A DNA stretch of 64,000 bases from CALFMR01 sp035550595. GTDB lineage: Bacteria > Acidobacteriota > Vicinamibacteria > Vicinamibacterales > SCN-69-37. Under the pieces are notes generated by a model. The model saw nothing but the letters and a program-made list of their open reading frames with translations. It had not been told where the DNA came from and did no database searches. Position numbers and translations under genes: made by a program. Each line of letters begins with the position of its first letter. Within the stretch, counting starts at the first letter, position 1. The stretch spans positions 1 through 64,000 of the forward strand of contig DASZOV010000115.1 in assembly GCA_035550595.1 (NCBI GenBank). Direction: 5' to 3'. This document shows positions 48,651 to 57,764 of the stretch, piece after piece.

Positions 48651-49898
48651 GTGCGCGATCGTCTGGCCGGAACCGCCCTGCGCCGAGGCACGGGACGCTA
48701 CTACGCGTGTACGGCGATCAGCACGCTCGCGACGTCCTACTACCTCAACTACCTGTTCTTTCACCTGCGCGATCGGTTCGGCTTCGGCAATCGCGAGAAC
48801 CTCGCGGCGGCCGCGCTGCACGGCAGCCTCTACATGGTCTCGGCCTGGCAGGCCGGACGGTTCGCCGAGCGGCACGGCTTCCGGACGAGTCTGCTCCTCG
48901 GCTCGAGCGGACTCGTGATCGTCATGATCGCGGGGGCGCTCGCGCCGACGACGCGCCTCGAGATCCTGACGCTCGCCTCGTACAGCCTCGTGCTTCTGCT
49001 CATCTGGCCCGCGCTCGAGGCGCTGGTCACCCAGGGCGAGCCTCCGTCGCGCGTGCCGCACGTCGTCGGGCTGTACAACTGCACCTGGTCCGGCTCGGCC
49101 GCGGTCGCGTATTTCACAGGTGGTGACCTGTACGCGCGGTTCGGCGCGGGCGCCGTGTTCTGGCTGCCGGCGGTCCTCTTCGCCGCGCAGACGCTCTTCA
49201 TCCTGTCGTGGCCGCGCGATAGCGGTTCGGCGCAGCCTGCCGCACACAGCTTGTCCACGGCGGATGCAGATCGATCCGACGCTCGACCACCACAAGCCTC
49301 GCACGCAACGACGCGCCCGGCCGTTGCGCGTGTCTTCCTGCGTCTCGCGTGGGTGGGCAATCCATTTTCGTACGTCGCGATGTACACGCTGCTCGCCGTC
49401 ATGCCCGGGCTCGTCGCGCACCTCGGCATCCCGGCCGATCGTGTTGGCATTTTCTGTTCGGTCTGGATGTTCGGCCGGCTCGCGGCATTCGTCGTGTTGT
49501 GGCAGTGGACCGGCTGGCACTACCGATTCGGCTGGCTCGCGGGTGGCTATGTCGTCCTGCTCGTGAGCTTCGTGTTCGTGCTGACGGTGCCCGCGCTCCT
49601 CGTCATCGTCGTTGCGCAGGCCGTGTTCGGCTTCGCGTGCGGGCTGATGTACTACTCGTCCCTCTTCTATGCGATGGACGTCGGCGAAGCGCCGGGCGAG
49701 CACGGCGGCCTGCATGAAGCCGCAATCGGCGCGGGCATCGCGGCTGGCCCGGCGGTGGGCGCGCTGTCGCTCGCGCTCGTCCCGGACGTGCCGCACGCAG
49801 GTGCGATGGCTGTGACGGCGCTCCTCGGTGCGGGACTCGCGGTGATGCTCGGCATCTGGCACCGGCGACCACGCGGCATCCTGGCGCCCCGGCCATGA
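48651..49898 (+). CDS. MFS-like transporter
   Basis: The product is 415 residues with a GTG start and about eleven hydrophobic helices. Examples are SLYMVSAWQAGRFAERHGFR with the loop-2-like basic stretch, then AFVVLWQWTGWHYRFGWLAG and LIVVAQAVFGFACGLMYYSS. A hydrophilic central loop (about 197-225, RDSGSAQPAAHSLSTADADR) separates two six-helix halves. It matches a major facilitator without a specific subfamily. It is divergent from the other MFS gene. Confidence 0.75.
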   Translation: MRDRLAGTALRRGTGRYYACTAISTLATSYYLNYLFFHLRDRFGFGNRENLAAAALHGSLYMVSAWQAGRFAERHGFRTSLLLGSSGLVIVMIAGALAPTTRLEILTLASYSLVLLLIWPALEALVTQGEPPSRVPHVVGLYNCTWSGSAAVAYFTGGDLYARFGAGAVFWLPAVLFAAQTLFILSWPRDSGSAQPAAHSLSTADADRSDARPPQASHATTRPAVARVFLRLAWVGNPFSYVAMYTLLAVMPGLVAHLGIPADRVGIFCSVWMFGRLAAFVVLWQWTGWHYRFGWLAGGYVVLLVSFVFVLTVPALLVIVVAQAVFGFACGLMYYSSLFYAMDVGEAPGEHGGLHEAAIGAGIAAGPAVGALSLALVPDVPHAGAMAVTALLGAGLAVMLGIWHRRPRGILAPRP

Positions 49899-49940
49899 TC
49901 GACGGAACCGGCAGAGAACGGACGTCAACGGAGGACGCTC

Positions 49941-50813
49941 ATGACTGATGGAGGGTCGGCTGTTTCAGTCGTGCTCATTACGGGGTGCTCATCGGGCATC
50001 GGCCGCGCGACCGCGTTGCGTCTCGCGCGCCGGCCGGATTCGGTCGTCTATGCCACCGCGCGCCGGCCGTCCGACATCGCGGATCTCGAACAGGCTGGGT
50101 GCCGAACGCTCGCGCTCGACGTCACCGACGACGCGTCGATGGCCTCGGCGGTGCAGACGATCGAGGCGGCGCACGGCGCCGTCGACGTGCTCGTCAACAA
50201 CGCGGGCTACAGCCAATCCGGCGCGATCGAGGCCGTGCCGCTCGATCGTGTCCGCGCGCAGTTCGAAACGAACGTCTTCGGGCCGCTTCGACTGACGCAG
50301 CTCGTCCTGCCCGCGATGCGGCGCCGGCGGCGGGGGACCATCGTCAATCTCAGCTCGATGGGCGGCAAGCTCGTGTTTCCCGGCGGCGGGATCTATCACG
50401 CGACGAAGTACGCGATCGAGGCGCTGTCCGATGCGCTCCGCTTCGAGGTCGCCGGCTTCGGCATCCGCGTAGTCATCGTCGAGCCCGGCCTGATTCGCAC
50501 GGCATTCAGCGACGCCGCGCTCGACGCCATGCGAGGGGCCGACGACGCGGTGTACGGCGAATTCCACGCGGCAGTCGGCCGCACGACCGCCAACGCGTAC
50601 TCGCAAGGCCTCAGCCGAAAACTGTCCGGCACACCTGATGACGTCGCACGCGTCATCGAGCGTGCGATCGCAGCGCGGCGACCGAATACGCGCTATCGCG
50701 TCACGGCGTCAGCGACGCTGTTCCTGAATCTTCGGCGCGTCCTCGGCGACCGCGGATGGGATCGATTCCTGCGCGGCGTGTACCCATCGCCCGGCGCGGA
50801 TCGCTCTGCCTGA
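49941..50813 (+). CDS. short-chain dehydrogenase/reductase
   Basis: The product is 290 residues. The cofactor loop is VVLITGCSSGIGRATALRLA, the NNAG motif is VLVNNAGYSQSGAIEAVPLD, the catalytic Ser is in IVNLSSMGGKLVFPGGG and the catalytic pair is YHATKYAIEALSD (YxxxK). GEFHAAVGRTTANAYSQG lies in the variable substrate region. It is a classical SDR of oxidoreductase type with unknown substrate. A hairpin overlaps the stop codon. Confidence 0.88.
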   Translation: MTDGGSAVSVVLITGCSSGIGRATALRLARRPDSVVYATARRPSDIADLEQAGCRTLALDVTDDASMASAVQTIEAAHGAVDVLVNNAGYSQSGAIEAVPLDRVRAQFETNVFGPLRLTQLVLPAMRRRRRGTIVNLSSMGGKLVFPGGGIYHATKYAIEALSDALRFEVAGFGIRVVIVEPGLIRTAFSDAALDAMRGADDAVYGEFHAAVGRTTANAYSQGLSRKLSGTPDDVARVIERAIAARRPNTRYRVTASATLFLNLRRVLGDRGWDRFLRGVYPSPGADRSA

Positions 50814-50829
50814 CTGGTTGGTAGTCAGG
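50809..50829. terminator. hairpin at the end of the SDR gene
   Basis: CCTGACT (50809-50815) pairs perfectly with AGTCAGG (50823-50829) around a 7-nt loop. It includes the SDR stop codon. There is no immediate U-tract; a short TTTTTT run occurs later near 50875. Confidence 0.4.
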
Positions 50830-50962
50830 TACGCCGACGCCGTATCCCGTCGAGCGGCGACGGTTTCTACAAGGTTTTTTCGCTGGCATCGGCCGCGAAG
50901 GCCGTGCTTGAATGTGCGCGCGTCGCAATGATTGTGCGTTCCGGTCGACGTTGGAGGCGCCC

Positions 50963-51958
50963 GTGGCCAGGATCCTGAAAGTCGTCGGCTGGATCGTTCT
51001 TGCTGTACTCGTCGTCATCGCGACGACCGCGTTCATCGTCTATCGCGTGGCGCTTTCACGCTACCACCGGCACTGGACGACGCACATCAGCGCATTTCCG
51101 ATACCGTTCCCGTTGACCGCCGACGAAGTGGCCGCACTTCGGGCCGAACGTGCGGCGCTCGTGCCACGCGGCGCCGATCCGCTCGCGGGTGTCGACCTGA
51201 ACGAGATCGCGCTCGATCGCGCCATCGCGCGCGGCGAGCACATCGTCAACACTCGTGGCTCGTGTCCTGTTTGCCACGGCCCTGATCTCGGCGGCGGCGT
51301 CATCGTCGATTCGCCGATGGTCGGCCGATGGGTCGCGCCCAACCTCACGTCGGGGACGGGAGGCGTGACCGCGGATTTCACGGCCGTGGACTGGGATCGT
51401 GCCATCCGCCATGGCATTCGCCACAACGGCGAGACGTCGTCGATGCCCTCCACGGATTTTTCCGGCCTGTCGGATCACGAACTCTCCGACATCGCCGCGT
51501 ACGTTCGGAGCCGGCCGCCGGTCAATCGCACCCTGTCGCCGTCGACGCTCGGGCCCGTCTTCATCTATGGCATCACCTTCGAGAATTCGCTCAGCGCCTT
51601 TCATATCGACCACCAGAAACCGCACGCCGTCGAGCCGCCCGCCGAACGGCCGGACGCGGCGCTCGGTGAACACCTCGCCGAGATTTGCCACGGCTGCCAC
51701 GGTCCAACGCTTTCGGGCGGCAAGATGTCCGACCCTACGATGCCATTCGTCGCCAACCTGACGCCTGACGCGACTGGCTTGAAGGACTGGACTCAGGCGG
51801 ACTTCTTCCGCGCGCTGCGCACGGGCGTGCGCAAGAACGGCACGCCGATCGACAGCCACATGCCATGGCGCGCGTACGGGCAGATGAGCGATACCGAGCT
51901 CGCCGCGATCTGGACGTACCTGCGAACCGTGCCTGCGGTGCCGAAGGGGAATCACTGA
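50963..51958 (+). CDS. membrane-anchored di-haem cytochrome c
   Basis: The product is 331 residues from GTG 50963 (GGAG 7 nt upstream). One N-terminal helix (VVGWIVLAVLVVIATTAFIV) anchors two cytochrome c domains. Haem motifs are CPVCH (101-105) and CHGCH (242-246), each followed by Met-containing loops (SSMPSTDFSGLSDHELSDIA and DSHMPWRAYGQMSDTELAAI) that can supply the distal ligand. It resembles the cytochrome subunits of periplasmic dehydrogenases. It stands alone, so its partner is unknown. It depends on the Ccm system encoded at 58.4 kb onward. Confidence 0.85.
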   Translation: MARILKVVGWIVLAVLVVIATTAFIVYRVALSRYHRHWTTHISAFPIPFPLTADEVAALRAERAALVPRGADPLAGVDLNEIALDRAIARGEHIVNTRGSCPVCHGPDLGGGVIVDSPMVGRWVAPNLTSGTGGVTADFTAVDWDRAIRHGIRHNGETSSMPSTDFSGLSDHELSDIAAYVRSRPPVNRTLSPSTLGPVFIYGITFENSLSAFHIDHQKPHAVEPPAERPDAALGEHLAEICHGCHGPTLSGGKMSDPTMPFVANLTPDATGLKDWTQADFFRALRTGVRKNGTPIDSHMPWRAYGQMSDTELAAIWTYLRTVPAVPKGNH

Positions 51959-51964
51959 CACGAA

Positions 51965-52003
51965 CGGCCGGTCCGGCGCCGCAAATGGACACCGAACCGG
52001 CCG
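51965..52003. terminator. bidirectional hairpin between convergent genes
   Basis: CGGCCGGT (51965-51972) pairs with ACCGGCCG (51996-52003), an 8-bp perfect stem with a 23-nt loop, just after the cytochrome gene stop and before the convergent gene's end. It lacks a T-tract. Its core resembles the palindromes at 1169 and 9068. Confidence 0.4.
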
Positions 52004-52036
52004 CGTGACGTCCGTCAGATGGATCCGATGCGTCGC

Positions 52037-52681
52037 CTACGGCTTGCGGTCGTAGGTCGCGACCGACTTGCCCGAGCCGCGCATCGACTCGCGCGAGAGC
52101 GTGAACGTCAGGTGCGCGCCGTCCGCGCTCGGTTCCCAGACGTGCGTGATCTTGACGCCGCCCGCGCTGAATTCCTGCTTCAGCGTGTCCTTGTCCCAGC
52201 GCGACTTCGCGTCGACTTGCACGCCGTTGACGTCGACCGGGCTGTTCTTGCCGTTGACGGGATACGTCCGTTCGCCCGCCGAATCGGTGAACGTCACGCT
52301 ATCGGCCGTGGCCTTGATCGTGACCTCCTGCGCGGCTTGCTGAAACGTCGCAATCGCCGCCTGTTCGGCGCGCTCGCGCGGCGTCAGATCGCCTGGCCCT
52401 GATGGCGACGACATCCCGCCGCCTCCGCCACCTCCGCGCCGTTGCATGAACACTGCTGGCTCGACACGGACGCCCGACGGCGTGCGCAAGAAGCCCTCTC
52501 GACCAGTCGGCCGGTGCAGTCCCGGACTCTGCTCCAGGTTGACGACCCATGTGCCCGAGATCTTGGCGGCGATGTCGGCCGGCGTGGCCTTCTGCGCCTG
52601 CACCTCGGTGATGGTCCAGGTAGCGGCTGCGACGACGCCCGCCAGCATCGCGGCCAAACTATACGTTCCTCGTGCCCTCAT
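52037..52681 (-). CDS. secreted protein of unknown function
   Basis: The product is 214 residues with an N-terminal signal (RGTYSLAAMLAGVVAAATWT, cleaved near TEVQAQ). The mature part starts with DIAAKISGTWVVNLEQSPGL, similar to small secreted beta-rich proteins that open with a G-x-W motif. A Gly-rich linker (RRGGGGGGGMSSPSG) follows, then SVTFTDSAGERTYPVNGK and KITHVWEPSADGAHLTFTLS. No catalytic motif was recognised. A GGAG motif lies before the ATG. Confidence 0.6.
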   Translation of the reverse strand: MRARGTYSLAAMLAGVVAAATWTITEVQAQKATPADIAAKISGTWVVNLEQSPGLHRPTGREGFLRTPSGVRVEPAVFMQRRGGGGGGGMSSPSGPGDLTPRERAEQAAIATFQQAAQEVTIKATADSVTFTDSAGERTYPVNGKNSPVDVNGVQVDAKSRWDKDTLKQEFSAGGVKITHVWEPSADGAHLTFTLSRESMRGSGKSVATYDRKP

Positions 52682-52788
52682 GACGTGCTCCTCCGGCGCC
52701 TTGGCCGCACGGCGACATGATTCAACTTCACGATACCCCAGCCCCTGCGGCCCAGCCAGACACCATACGCGCGGGCGGCGGATCGTGC

Positions 52789-54804
52789 TTACTCAGTGGC
52801 GTGGATGCGAATCGCCTGTCCACCGCCGGGAATGAGCGTCATTGGCATGATCGACGCGTTCGTCACCGATCGGTGCTCGATGACGGTCTTGGTCGGCTGT
52901 GACGCCGCGTCAGGGGCGTCGGCATACACATCGGCGACGAACGTTCCGGCGGGGAGGAAGCTGAGCGGAACGCGGACGTCCGCGCCGTGTGACCCGGCGA
53001 TCGCGCCGACATACCAGTCGGCCTCGTGACGACGGGCGATGGCCACGTAGTCGCCGACCCGTGCGGCGACGACGCGCGTTTCGTCCCACGTCGCGGGAAC
53101 GGCGCTGAGGAACGGCATCTCCGGTTGCCCGGCGTACGCCTCCGGATAATCCGCGACCATCTCCAGCGGGCTCTCGAAGACGACGTACAGCGCGAGCTCG
53201 TGCGCGCGCGTGCCCATCACCATCGGCTTCACGTTCCGCGGCTCGAAGTGTTCGGGCATCACGTTGCGGAAGCCGCCCGGCGTGTAGTCCATCGGCCCAG
53301 CGAGCATGCGCGTGAAGGCGAGCATGACGCGATGATCGACCGTGTCGCGCGCGCTCCACTTGTTGTACTCGGCGCCGAGGACGCCTTCACGCGTCATCAG
53401 GTTCGGATACGTCCGCCGCAGCCCGTCGGGCGCGTACGCGCCGTGGAAATCGATCATCAGGTGGTGATCGGCGGCGGTTTTCGCGACGCGGTGGTAGAAG
53501 TCGACCATCCACTGGTCGTTGCGATCCATGAAGTCGATCTTCACGCCCGCGATGCCCCAGCGCTCGTAGAGCGGAAACGCCTCGTCCATTTGCCGCTCGA
53601 CGTCCGACCAGTGTGTCCACAGCCAGAGCCGCACGTGCTTCGCCTTGGCGTAGGCGAGGAGCGCCGGCATGTCGATGTCCGGTTGCGGCTTCGTGATGTC
53701 CGCGTTCGAGTCGTTGGCGCCCTGGCCGAGCCGCGCGGCCCAACCCGCGTCGACGAGCATGTACTCGAGGCCAGACCGCGACGCGAAGTCGATGTAGTGC
53801 TCCATCGTCGCGGTGTTCATGCCGGGCGTGAAGCTGACGCCGTCGGCTTGTTCACCCGACCACCAGTCCCACGCGGCCTTGCCGGCTTTGATCCACGACG
53901 TGTCGGCGATCGCCGACGGCGCGTTGAGGTTGACGATCAGATTCGACTCGATGAGCGTCCCGGGCTCGTGACCGATCATGACGACACGCCACGGCGTCTG
54001 AATCGGCGTGTGAGCGGTGACGGCGACCGTCGCGTCGTCGACCTGCGGCGACAACTGCGCGACGAGCGACCGCGCGGATTGCGCTGAGTGCCGGAGATAC
54101 AGGCCGGCGTACTGATCGATGTTGGCCTCGGCGATCGCGACGTAGGCGTGACCTGGCAGCCATGCGAGCAGTGGCAGGCCGATGACATTCGCCGGGTTGA
54201 TGCCGCTCAGCGGCACCGTTTGATAGTCGTCTTCCCACGACGTTCGATAGCCGCGTAGGAAGAGGGGATAGGTCGTCGCGTCGCCCGCGAGCTGGAACTC
54301 GGTCGCCTCGTTCGTGATGCGCACGTCGCCGACGTTCTCCTGCGCCGGCACGCTGTACCGGAACGCGACGCCGTCGTCGTACGCCCGCATGTCGAGCGCC
54401 ATGCGGCGACCGGGCGCGTCGGGCTCGCGGAGCTCGACGGTCATGGCGCGATAGTGATTGCGCACCTGGCTCGTCTTGCCGACGGGCAGCGTGTACGTCT
54501 CATCGACATCGGACGACGTGACCGACGTGATGGCCATCGCCGGTCCGAGCGCCGGCTGGCCATCCAGGTCGATCCCGAGCGCCGAGGTCGCGATGATCGG
54601 CTCACCGCCGAGCGTCACTTGATAGGCGAGTCGCGTGGCACCAGCCTGTCCTGAAGCCACGCGTGACACCGTCATCACGATCGCGCCATCGGGCGACGAA
54701 ACGGTCGCGACGGGTTGATCCTGAGCGGCCGCACGGGCCGCGGTCCGCGGGACCAACGCACCGCTCACGAGTGCTCCGACCACCACGACCGAATACCATC
54801 GCAT
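52789..54804 (-). CDS. glycoside hydrolase family 97
   Basis: The product is 671 residues. It has a signal peptide (VVVVGALVSGALVPRTAARA), then the GH97 N-terminal beta-sandwich (LRTYRTSWE-like FLRGYRTSWEDDYQTVPL), a TIM-barrel core (SGLEYMLVDAGWAARLG, KHVRLWLWTHWSDVERQMDE) and a C-terminal beta domain. The segment GVKIDFMDRNDQW carries an Asp where retaining GH97 alpha-galactosidases have their nucleophile, so a retaining enzyme is likely; the substrate is an alpha-linked galactoside or glucoside. It would act in the periplasm on polysaccharide fragments. Confidence 0.88.
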   Translation of the reverse strand: MRWYSVVVVGALVSGALVPRTAARAAAQDQPVATVSSPDGAIVMTVSRVASGQAGATRLAYQVTLGGEPIIATSALGIDLDGQPALGPAMAITSVTSSDVDETYTLPVGKTSQVRNHYRAMTVELREPDAPGRRMALDMRAYDDGVAFRYSVPAQENVGDVRITNEATEFQLAGDATTYPLFLRGYRTSWEDDYQTVPLSGINPANVIGLPLLAWLPGHAYVAIAEANIDQYAGLYLRHSAQSARSLVAQLSPQVDDATVAVTAHTPIQTPWRVVMIGHEPGTLIESNLIVNLNAPSAIADTSWIKAGKAAWDWWSGEQADGVSFTPGMNTATMEHYIDFASRSGLEYMLVDAGWAARLGQGANDSNADITKPQPDIDMPALLAYAKAKHVRLWLWTHWSDVERQMDEAFPLYERWGIAGVKIDFMDRNDQWMVDFYHRVAKTAADHHLMIDFHGAYAPDGLRRTYPNLMTREGVLGAEYNKWSARDTVDHRVMLAFTRMLAGPMDYTPGGFRNVMPEHFEPRNVKPMVMGTRAHELALYVVFESPLEMVADYPEAYAGQPEMPFLSAVPATWDETRVVAARVGDYVAIARRHEADWYVGAIAGSHGADVRVPLSFLPAGTFVADVYADAPDAASQPTKTVIEHRSVTNASIMPMTLIPGGGQAIRIHATE

Positions 54805-54834
54805 CGCCGCTCCTCCGCCGTGTCCCGTGTCTCG

Positions 54835-54873
54835 TTACTTCTGGCTTCTGGCTTCGAACTTCCAACTTCTCTC
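54835..54873. repeat. short imperfect CTTC/TGGCTTC tandem repeat
   Basis: The gap between the GH97 and M23 genes contains repeated CTTCTGG and AACTTC units (TTCTGGCTTCTGGCTTC, then GAACTTCCAACTTC). It is a pyrimidine-rich low-complexity stretch ending inside the M23 stop region. Its role is unknown. Confidence 0.5.
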
Positions 54874-56245
54874 AGTCCACCGCACGCAGTTTCCGCAGAA
54901 TCCGATCCTGGATCCAGTGCGCATCCCACCACTCGAGCGGCGTCACCATCTGCCCGTTGACGAGCATCGTGAAGTGCAGATGATCGCCGCCGGCAAGGCC
55001 CGTCATGCCACTGAGACCGAGCGTCTGGCCCTTGTCGACGACGTCGCCCGGTTTGACCTGCAGGGACGACATGTGCCCGTAGAGCGACTGGACGCCCATG
55101 CCGTGATCGAGGATCACGCAGTTGCCGTAAATCCCGAGCTGCGCCGCGTACAGCACGCGGCCGTGATTCGCGGCGACCACGGGCGTATGAGCGTAGGAGG
55201 CGAGATCGAAGCCGAGATGGACCTGATGATCGATCTCGCGACCGTCGTAGACGTACGTGCGGCGGTCGGCAAAAGCTGACTCGGCCGAACTGTTCGTGAA
55301 GGGATGGAACGCGACGCCGCCCCAGAGCATCTCGGGCGCGGTGTGCGCCGCGAACGAGGCGATCGTCGCCGCGTTCCGCTTTCGCAGGTCGCCGTTGATG
55401 ACGAGGAATTGATCGACGAGCGACCCGGTTGGCGCGACCTCTTTCGTGTTCGCAAGAATCGCGGGCACGACGCGCTGCAGGAACGCGTCGGTGATGGCGA
55501 TGCGGCTCGAACGCGCCGGCGACGGAAACGCACGGTGTTCGAGCGCGACCTGGGCCGTGTTGCCCGCCGCGTCCCGCGCGAAGACGTCGATCGACGTGTC
55601 GAGCGGCTGATCCCAGCCGAGCGCAAAGAACGCGACGCGGATCGCCGGGTCGGTGATCGAGACGCCCTCGGCGTGAACGCCGGTCGCCGGATAACCGGGA
55701 TATTCGAGATCCCCCACACGTACGCCCGACGAGACGTCGGCGGGCGACACGCGATAGACGACGAGCTCGGCGCCGCCCACTTTGACGTAGTGCTGCGAGG
55801 ACAGCACGCTCACCGTCGGCGGCTCGAGCCGCACCTGCAGCTCGCGCGAGGCGGTTGTCGTGATGCGGCGCAAGCCGCGGAGCACGGGCCGCGTCGCCGT
55901 CACCATGAGCCGCGCCGCGCCCGAGTGCAGCCCTGGCACGGTCTCCGACGCGATTCTCGTGTCGACGCGCGTCGCTGCTGCGCCATCGGCTGCCACGGCC
56001 GCGTTTCCCGCACCGCCGGACGTCGAGACGAGTGGCGTCGACCGGCCGTCTTGTTCGAGGACGACGTCGACCGACGACAACGCGGCGGGAGGCGCGCCGA
56101 TCGTCACGCGCACTGGCGTATCGGTGCCCACGAATTGTTCGGGCTGGACGATCTGAATCGACGGGCCGGGCAGGCGTCCCCCGACCACGTACAAACCGAC
56201 GGCCGCGAGGAGGAGCACGACGAGGAGCACGGCGAACTTGCGCAT
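54872..56245 (-). CDS. M23-family peptidoglycan endopeptidase-like protein
   Basis: The product is 457 residues from ATG 56245. One N-terminal membrane helix (MRKFAVLLVVLLLAAVGLYV) precedes an Ig-like stretch and a C-terminal LytM/M23 domain. Zinc-site motifs are present: VHLGFDLASYAHTPVVAAN (His and Asp) and GGDHLHFTMLVNGQ (HxH). NCVILDHGMGVQSLYGHMSS is the usual intermediate block. It probably trims peptidoglycan cross-links or, if accessory, activates amidases. The upstream in-frame extension to 56389 lacks a signal and was dropped. Confidence 0.85.
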   Translation of the reverse strand: MRKFAVLLVVLLLAAVGLYVVGGRLPGPSIQIVQPEQFVGTDTPVRVTIGAPPAALSSVDVVLEQDGRSTPLVSTSGGAGNAAVAADGAAATRVDTRIASETVPGLHSGAARLMVTATRPVLRGLRRITTTASRELQVRLEPPTVSVLSSQHYVKVGGAELVVYRVSPADVSSGVRVGDLEYPGYPATGVHAEGVSITDPAIRVAFFALGWDQPLDTSIDVFARDAAGNTAQVALEHRAFPSPARSSRIAITDAFLQRVVPAILANTKEVAPTGSLVDQFLVINGDLRKRNAATIASFAAHTAPEMLWGGVAFHPFTNSSAESAFADRRTYVYDGREIDHQVHLGFDLASYAHTPVVAANHGRVLYAAQLGIYGNCVILDHGMGVQSLYGHMSSLQVKPGDVVDKGQTLGLSGMTGLAGGDHLHFTMLVNGQMVTPLEWWDAHWIQDRILRKLRAVD

Positions 56246-56381
56246 CGCCCGATGATACTCGCGGGCAGCAGGTGACGAGCGCGTGAAAATCCTGAATCCG
56301 ACGGCTGCCGCAGGCGTGCGACGTTGCGCGGCGCGCGCGCTTCGGTCACACTGGCCGCGCATTTCGGGAGGTGCGACGCGT

Positions 56382-56849
56382 ATGGCCACACGCAGCCGTC
56401 GATGGCTCGGACTTCTTCTCTTCCTCTTGCTGATTCAAGCCGTGCCGATTGATCGGACGAATCCGCCGGTCGAGACCGAAATCGTGGCGCCTGCCGACGT
56501 CCACGCGATCCTCCAGCGATCCTGCTACGACTGCCACTCGAACACGACCGTCTGGCCGTGGTACTCGCGCGTGGCGCCGGTCTCCTGGCTCGTCGCGCAC
56601 GACGTCCATTCGGGCCGCGAGCACCTGAATTTTTCGACGTGGAACCAACTCGACGCCCGCAAGCGCGCGCACGCCATGGACGAGATCGACGAGCACGTCT
56701 CGCGCGGCGAGATGCCGCTCTCGACCTATCTCTGGCTGCACCCGACGGCCAAGCTGTCCGACGCGGACAAGGCGATCCTGCACGCCTGGACGACAACCGG
56801 CGGCGCCGAGCCTTCCACCATGCCGGACATGCCAGGGATGACGCACTGA
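56382..56849 (+). CDS. haem-binding domain protein (single CxxCH)
   Basis: The product is 155 residues. An N-terminal helix (RWLGLLLFLLLIQAVPIDRT) is followed by the Haem_bd pattern: VHAILQRSCYDCHSNTTVWP with the single CYDCH site, then WYSRVAPVSWLVAHDVHSGR and HLNFSTWNQLDARKRAHAMD. The C-terminus is Met/His-rich (STMPDMPGMTH), which could bind copper or haem. Small proteins of this family are exported c-type haem carriers of unknown partner. Confidence 0.8.
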   Translation: MATRSRRWLGLLLFLLLIQAVPIDRTNPPVETEIVAPADVHAILQRSCYDCHSNTTVWPWYSRVAPVSWLVAHDVHSGREHLNFSTWNQLDARKRAHAMDEIDEHVSRGEMPLSTYLWLHPTAKLSDADKAILHAWTTTGGAEPSTMPDMPGMTH

Positions 56850-56937
56850 GGTGAAGGCTGGAACATGCTCGGGCGCCGCATGACATCTCGAACTACGTGT
56901 CGGGGCGGCGGTTCGTGGCCGCCCGATACGACGTAGC

Positions 56938-57453
56938 ATGCCGTCACCCGTCGGACACGCACTCGCCGCCGTCGCGGCCGGATGGGCCGTCGCGCGGCCC
57001 GCGACGCCGCGGCGCGCGCTCATCGTCCAGTCCTCGATCCTCGCCGTCGTCGGCGCCGCGCCGGACCTCGATCTGTTGATCAATCGTCACAGCGCCGAGA
57101 CGCACAGCCTCGGCGCCGCGGTCATCGTCGCGACGATCGCCGCATGGATGGCCTGGCCCGTGGCCGAGACGCGCTGGCGCATCTGGCTCGCCGTCGCGCT
57201 CGCCTGGGCCACGCATCCGCTGCTCGACGCCCTGGCCGACGACAGCTCGCCGCCCATCGGCATCATGGCGTTCTGGCCCGTAACGCACGTCTACGTCCAC
57301 GCCGCGTGGACCGTCTTCGATTCGATCTACCGCCATTGGTGGGAAGCCGGCTTTCTGCAGCACAACCTGCGGGCCATCGCGAAGGAGATCCTGCTGCTCG
57401 CACCGATCACGGCCGCCGTCGGCTGGCTGCGCCGCTCTACGCCCCTTCGCTGA
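56938..57453 (+). CDS. YdjM/DUF457-like membrane-bound metal-dependent hydrolase
   Basis: The product is 171 residues. The N-terminal motif PSPVGHALAAVAAGWAVARP and the conserved DLDLLINRHSAETHSLGAAV are typical of the YdjM (inner-membrane hydrolase) family, with several hydrophobic helices. The HPLLDALADDSSPP block supplies further acidic residues. The biochemical role is not settled in the family. The 3' end overlaps the convergent dciA by 17 bp. Confidence 0.78.
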   Translation: MPSPVGHALAAVAAGWAVARPATPRRALIVQSSILAVVGAAPDLDLLINRHSAETHSLGAAVIVATIAAWMAWPVAETRWRIWLAVALAWATHPLLDALADDSSPPIGIMAFWPVTHVYVHAAWTVFDSIYRHWWEAGFLQHNLRAIAKEILLLAPITAAVGWLRRSTPLR

Positions 57454-57733
57454 CGAGCAGCCGCCGCACGACTTCCGGGCCGAGCAGCGCCGTGAGCCGC
57501 GTCAGAATGAGCGGCCGCGCGCGCGTGATTTCCTGGCGCCATGCCGTGCTGTGCGCGCGCACGCGCAACGTGCCGTCGGCAGACCAGTCAACATCCGCGG
57601 CCCGCGCGAACGCGGCGCCGGCCGCGACACGCCACGCGAAGGCGATCTTCGCCGGCGTATTGGGCTGACCCGCGAGGATCGTCTGCACCGCCCGCGCGGC
57701 CGTCGCGTCGATCCGTTCCACGTCTGGCATCAT
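57437..57733 (-). CDS. DciA-like (DUF721) replicative helicase loader-type protein
   Basis: The product is 98 residues from ATG 57733; ATG 57730 and 57766 are alternatives. It carries the DUF721 pattern: KIAFAWRVAAGAAFARAADV, then GTLRVRAHSTAWRQEITRAR and a terminal LTALLGPEVVRRLLV. DciA proteins load the replicative helicase DnaB in many bacteria. It is divergent from maf and the two possible starts nearly meet. Confidence 0.8.
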   Translation of the reverse strand: MMPDVERIDATAARAVQTILAGQPNTPAKIAFAWRVAAGAAFARAADVDWSADGTLRVRAHSTAWRQEITRARPLILTRLTALLGPEVVRRLLVSEGA

Positions 57734-57764
57734 ACGCGCGACGCGCGCGGACCGGTCGTCTATC

